A DNA stretch of 38,414 bases. It comes from an uncultured Gammaproteobacteria bacterium (GTDB taxonomy: Bacteria > Pseudomonadota > Gammaproteobacteria > Pseudomonadales > Litorivicinaceae). Positions 35,091-38,414 of this stretch are shown here, piece after piece. A program made the position numbers and the translations under genes. Under the pieces are notes generated by a model. The model worked only from the letters and a program-made list of their open reading frames with translations, was not told the DNA's origin and did no database searches. The stretch spans positions 1 to 38,414 of the forward strand of contig CAJWIY010000015.1 of assembly GCA_913042205.1 (NCBI GenBank), given 5' to 3'. Position 1 is the stretch's first letter. The number at the start of each line of letters is the position of its first letter.

Positions 35091-36067
35091 TGCGTATCAT
35101 TCAGACGATAATTGTTGTTGCCAGTATAATTGGGTCATCTATTCCTGTAGCAAACGCCAATTATGCTGAACGCTCTGAAGTGAAGACGATGGTTAAGCGT
35201 CTAGCGGCCAAGGGGCTTGATCCCCAAAAGGTACTGGCATTAATGTCGGAAGCGAAGCGATTAGATTCCGTGATAAACGCGATGAATCGTCCAGCAGAGA
35301 GGAAGAAGTGGAAGGATTATCGTTCTATCTTTTTGAAGCGACCGCGAGTGCTGGCGGCAAAAAGCTTTTACCATCGGCATAAAAAGACTCTTGCGCGGGC
35401 AGAGTTGGAGTTGGGTGTTCCAGTTGAAGTTATCCTGGCGATCATTGGCGTCGAAACCTACTTTGGCAAGAATAAAGGAAGTTTTCGAGCCCTTGATGCA
35501 TTGGCGACTCTGGGATTGGATTACCCTAAGCGGGCAAAATTTTTTTTGGGTGAGTTAGAGTCGCTGTTTCTTCTTGCCAAAGAAGAAAATTTAAGTGTGA
35601 CAGATTTGAAAGGTTCCTATGCTGGGGCTATGGGTTTTGGCCAGTTTATCCCATCCAGTTATTTGGCTTACGCGGTCGATTTTGATAATGATGGTCGACG
35701 CGATTTGATCAATAACCCAGTCGATGCGATAGGTTCGGTCGCAAATTATCTTATGAGGCATGGCTGGGATAAGACTTATGGAGTCGCGACCGCTGTTTCC
35801 AATGCCGCTTTTAATGTTAAGAAAATGGAATCTGCCATCGTCATTAAAGAAACAGGCTCTGAATTGGTGGAACAAGGCGTGCAAGGCATTCCCACTGAAT
35901 GGGCACAGCTCCCACTAGATGTGCTTGGTTTGCATGGTATAAAAGGTGACGAGTTCTGGGCTGTTACAAAAAATTTCTATGTCATCACCCGCTATAATCG
36001 ATCTCCGCTATACGCTATGGCGGTGACTCAATTGTCTGAAGAGATCGCCAAGGAACTGGCTCTGTGA
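35090..36067 (+). CDS. mltB: Lytic murein transglycosylase B (MltB-like)
   Basis: MltB cleaves the glycan backbone of peptidoglycan to leave 1,6-anhydro ends. The 325-residue product has a signal peptide (1-23, ending VANA), catalytic Glu122 in GVETYFGKNKG, and SYAGAMGFGQFIPSSYLAYAVDFDNDGRRDL, an EF-hand-like loop. No lipobox cysteine is present, so it should be a soluble periplasmic enzyme, unlike the E. coli MltB lipoprotein. The GTG start overlaps the rodA stop, and its stop overlaps rlpA as GTGA. Confidence 0.95.
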   Translation: MRIIQTIIVVASIIGSSIPVANANYAERSEVKTMVKRLAAKGLDPQKVLALMSEAKRLDSVINAMNRPAERKKWKDYRSIFLKRPRVLAAKSFYHRHKKTLARAELELGVPVEVILAIIGVETYFGKNKGSFRALDALATLGLDYPKRAKFFLGELESLFLLAKEENLSVTDLKGSYAGAMGFGQFIPSSYLAYAVDFDNDGRRDLINNPVDAIGSVANYLMRHGWDKTYGVATAVSNAAFNVKKMESAIVIKETGSELVEQGVQGIPTEWAQLPLDVLGLHGIKGDEFWAVTKNFYVITRYNRSPLYAMAVTQLSEEIAKELAL

Positions 36068-36894
36068 GTCGAACGCTATTGGTGCTTGGTTTAAGTTTTT
36101 TTTCTGGCTGCTCTACCGTCCAAGATTGGATGGGGAGTAATGAACCATCTGAAACGAGAGTATCGATTCAAGAGGTTCCAGACGGCCCGCCCCTGATAAG
36201 CTCGGTCGATATTACCGCATTGCCCGAACCCGAAGCAAAGCCAGAACCCTTGTCTCGGTATGGAAATCCTGAGAGCTATCTTGTGGACGGGGTTACATAC
36301 AAGGTCAAGCCGGTTAGGCTTGGATTCGAAGAGACCGGGATTGCAAGCTGGTACGGTCGTAAGTTCCACGGCCGCCTAACGTCGTCGGGCGAACCATTCG
36401 ATATGTTTCAGTTTACTGCCGCTCACAAAACAATGCCGATTCCGGCTTGGATCCGCGTAACTAATCTTGAAAATGGTAAATCTTTGGTCGTCCGCGTTAA
36501 CGATCGAGGTCCTTTCAAAGAAGGAAGAGTCCTTGATCTATCGTGGGCTGCAGCTGAACGGCTTGGTTTCTCAGAGAACGGAACAGTAGAGGTCAGTTAT
36601 GAAGTTTTGATGGTCCCGACCGCTAATTCCTCTCTAATTGCAAACCCGCTGGCCAAAGTACCCCAATCTGTCTTTCAGGTAGCGGCTGTGTCGACGGAAG
36701 ATCAGGCTCAAAAACTGGCTAGTCAAATCCGCAGTGCAATACCAAGAGAACAAGCGAGCGTGCGTGTAGAATCAAATGGATCCGGATTGTTCCGGGTACA
36801 GGTATTACCAAAACTCGATTTGAGTGTTGAAAACGCGATTTATGAAAAATTGGTGATGCTCGGTTGGTCACCGCAAAAATCGATCATGAAGTAA
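36064..36894 (+). CDS. rlpA: Septal-ring-type lytic transglycosylase RlpA (lipoprotein)
   Basis: RlpA is an outer-membrane lipoprotein that, in Pseudomonas, cleaves stripped glycan strands during cell separation. The 276 residues show a lipobox-like FFSGC with Cys16, a DPBB domain (about 95-185: GIASWYGRKFHGRLTSSGE, FTAAHKTMPIP, VRVNDRGPF, LDLSWAAAERLGF), and a C-terminal SPOR domain (about 200-275). The lipobox has Phe at -3, which is tolerated but unusual. GTG start overlaps mltB by 4 nt. Confidence 0.95.
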   Translation: MSRTLLVLGLSFFSGCSTVQDWMGSNEPSETRVSIQEVPDGPPLISSVDITALPEPEAKPEPLSRYGNPESYLVDGVTYKVKPVRLGFEETGIASWYGRKFHGRLTSSGEPFDMFQFTAAHKTMPIPAWIRVTNLENGKSLVVRVNDRGPFKEGRVLDLSWAAAERLGFSENGTVEVSYEVLMVPTANSSLIANPLAKVPQSVFQVAAVSTEDQAQKLASQIRSAIPREQASVRVESNGSGLFRVQVLPKLDLSVENAIYEKLVMLGWSPQKSIMK

Positions 36895-36916
36895 AAAGTT
36901 AAGGAAGGAGAGTAGA

Positions 36917-38080
36917 GTGCGTCTTTTTTGGATAGCTCTGACATATGTGTTCAGTTTGGCTGCTGGGGCCAATGTTCCGTTAACAGAAGTACTCGGAAAT
37001 GGTCCACCAATACCAGAAGCGCCTGAGTTGAAAGCATCTGGTTATCTTCTAATCGATGCCACCAATGGTGAGGTATTAGTAGAGCATAACGCTGACCAGC
37101 CACTCCCACCGGCTTCATTGACTAAAATGATGACAGCCTATATTGCAGAACGTGAAATCGCGGAAGGTCGAGCTAGCTTTTCAGATGAAGTGCCCATTAG
37201 TGTCAAAGCTTGGAAGACTGGCGGTTCCCGCATGTTTATTCGTGAAGGGACAAAGGTTCGCTTGGAGGATCTTTTGCGAGGAATCATCATCCAGTCGGGT
37301 AATGATGCAAGTGTCGCTGTAGCAGAATATATCGCAGGCTCTGAGGATGTCTTCGCTGACGTTATGAATAAAACAGCCAAAAGTATCGGCATGACTAATA
37401 CACAATTTAGAAATTCAACAGGCCTACCCCAAGAGGGTCACTATACAACTGCCAAAGACCTGGGAATCCTTGCCGCTCGAACTATTCGTGATTTTCCCAA
37501 GACTTATGCGATCTACAGTGAACGGAACTTTACCTATAACGGTATTAAACAAGCTAACAGAAATAATCTTTTATTTCGCGACCTTGGTGTGGACGGCCTA
37601 AAGACAGGCCATACTGCAGAGGCAGGCTATTGTTTGGTTGCTAGTGCAGAGAGAGACGGTTTTCGTCTAATTTCTGTGGTTATGGGCACGGTGAGTGAAA
37701 AATCCCGTGAGCAGGAAACGACTAAATTACTGCAATACGGATTTAGATATTTTAGCGGGCGGACTTTATTTGGGGCTGGTCAGCCGCTTCCTGAAAGTAC
37801 CCGTAAAGTATGGTTTGGCGAATCTGAGTCTGTTGATCTTGCCCCAACGCAAGCGTTATACGTGACATTGCCGCTTGGTCGCGAGCCATCGATTCAGGCG
37901 ATCCTCGACGCCCCAGATAGTCTTGATGCTCCGCTGGAATCAGGCACTGCAGTGGGGACCGTTAGGATAATGCTTGGGGAACGTATACTCGCGGAATCGC
38001 CTGTTGCTGTTGCAAACGCCGTTCCAGAGGGTGGGATTTTCAAACGCTTGATGGACTATGTGTTGAGACTTTTTGCATGA
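36917..38080 (+). CDS. dacA: D-alanyl-D-alanine carboxypeptidase (PBP5/6 type)
   Basis: DacA removes the terminal D-Ala of peptidoglycan pentapeptides. The 387-residue product has a signal peptide (to about residue 18), the serine motif SLTK at 67-70, SGN at 127-129 and KTG at 229-231. A C-terminal PBP5 domain follows, with a final amphipathic helix (GGIFKRLMDYVLRLFA) for membrane anchoring. The GTG start at 36917 has AAGGAAGGAG upstream. It overlaps the next gene as ATGA. Confidence 0.97.
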   Translation: MRLFWIALTYVFSLAAGANVPLTEVLGNGPPIPEAPELKASGYLLIDATNGEVLVEHNADQPLPPASLTKMMTAYIAEREIAEGRASFSDEVPISVKAWKTGGSRMFIREGTKVRLEDLLRGIIIQSGNDASVAVAEYIAGSEDVFADVMNKTAKSIGMTNTQFRNSTGLPQEGHYTTAKDLGILAARTIRDFPKTYAIYSERNFTYNGIKQANRNNLLFRDLGVDGLKTGHTAEAGYCLVASAERDGFRLISVVMGTVSEKSREQETTKLLQYGFRYFSGRTLFGAGQPLPESTRKVWFGESESVDLAPTQALYVTLPLGREPSIQAILDAPDSLDAPLESGTAVGTVRIMLGERILAESPVAVANAVPEGGIFKRLMDYVLRLFA

Positions 38081-38414
38081 ATTGGTGTTGCCTCAACGGG
38101 GTCCTAATGCCGCTCCACAAAGCGCAGATTTCTCCAATGGATCGAGGTTTTTTGTTTGGTGACGGTGTTTACGAAGTCATGGCACAGGTCGATGGTCGAA
38201 TTCGTGCGAAGTCACTTCACGCTCGGCGATTGCAATCAAGCCTCGATTCTATTGGTCTTGAGATGTCAATTGAGCAGGTATTTACTGACGTTGATCGGCT
38301 GATAAAAAAAGTCGGTTTTTCTAACGCGAAAATTTATATTCAGGTGACCCGTGGGTCCGCTGTCGCTCGAGATCATGCGTTTCCATCAATTGTCTCGCCA
38401 ACAATTTTCCTTAC
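38077..38414 (+). CDS. dat: D-amino-acid transaminase (class IV), 5' part
   Basis: The last 338 nt encode 112 residues of a class IV PLP aminotransferase. NGVLMPLHKAQISPMDRGFLFGDGVYEVM is the conserved N-terminal segment of D-alanine/branched-chain transaminases, and ARRLQSSLDSIG and IYIQVTRGSAVARDHAFP follow. Position after dacA matches the D-amino-acid transaminase seen in relatives, which links D-Ala and D-Glu pools to cell-wall synthesis. The PLP lysine and substrate-defining residues lie outside the window, so the branched-chain enzyme is not excluded. Confidence 0.85.
   Translation, partial: MNWCCLNGVLMPLHKAQISPMDRGFLFGDGVYEVMAQVDGRIRAKSLHARRLQSSLDSIGLEMSIEQVFTDVDRLIKKVGFSNAKIYIQVTRGSAVARDHAFPSIVSPTIFL

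Noticed and set aside
1-38414. CRISPR array, insertion sequence, prophage or attachment site
   Set aside because: I saw no direct-repeat array, transposase or integrase frame, and no duplicated tRNA end next to tRNA-Leu.

Overview
The window is chromosomal DNA from a gammaproteobacterium. I infer a marine, Pseudomonas/Oceanospirillales-like lineage with a trimmed genome, because almost every gene is a core gene and the order follows four blocks that are conserved in Pseudomonas and its relatives. I see no phage genes, insertion sequences, integrases or CRISPR arrays. Gene density is very high, overlaps of 1-4 nt are common, and TTG/GTG starts are frequent. The species cannot be named from this sequence alone.

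Block 1 (1-9337, + strand) is translation and RNA metabolism: the end of secG, tRNA-Leu(GAG), a long non-coding gap with a likely rimP attenuator, then rimP-nusA-infB-rbfA-truB, rpsO and pnp. Block 2 (9404-15949, - strand) reads dksA-gluQ-(cbrB-like)-[425-bp gap]-pcnB-folK-panB-panC. This is the Pseudomonas dksA-gluQ-cbrA-cbrB-crcZ-pcnB locus with cbrA missing. A divergent aminotransferase-sfsA pair (16040-17891) lies upstream of dksA.

Block 3 (17855-25591, - strand) reads, in the direction of transcription, (dsbD remnant)-aroQ-accB-accC-prmA-dusB-fis-purH-purD, so it joins thiol chemistry, fatty-acid, aromatic and purine synthesis with the Fis regulator. Where relatives carry full-length dsbD, only a secreted DsbD N-terminal domain remains. 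Next come DUF2333 (+) and ppa (-), which converge with no gap.

Block 4 (27358-38414, + strand) holds mpl (peptidoglycan recycling), a LON-domain protein, and then an unbroken ten-gene run proA-nadD-rsfS-rlmH-mrdA-rodA-mltB-rlpA-dacA-dat that serves proline and NAD synthesis, ribosome maturation and the cell-elongation/peptidoglycan machinery. The last gene runs off the window.

The most unusual part is the cbrB locus. The regulator has Glu where its family has the phospho-accepting Asp, has lost the GAFTGA sigma-54 contact motif, and has no CbrA partner. It is followed by a non-coding gap in the position of the Hfq/Crc-titrating RNA CrcZ, with A-rich AANAANAA motifs and an intrinsic terminator on the same strand. 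The other observations of note are the stand-alone DsbD alpha domain, the short Fis, an operator-like palindrome over the proA -10 element, and the attenuator upstream of rimP.
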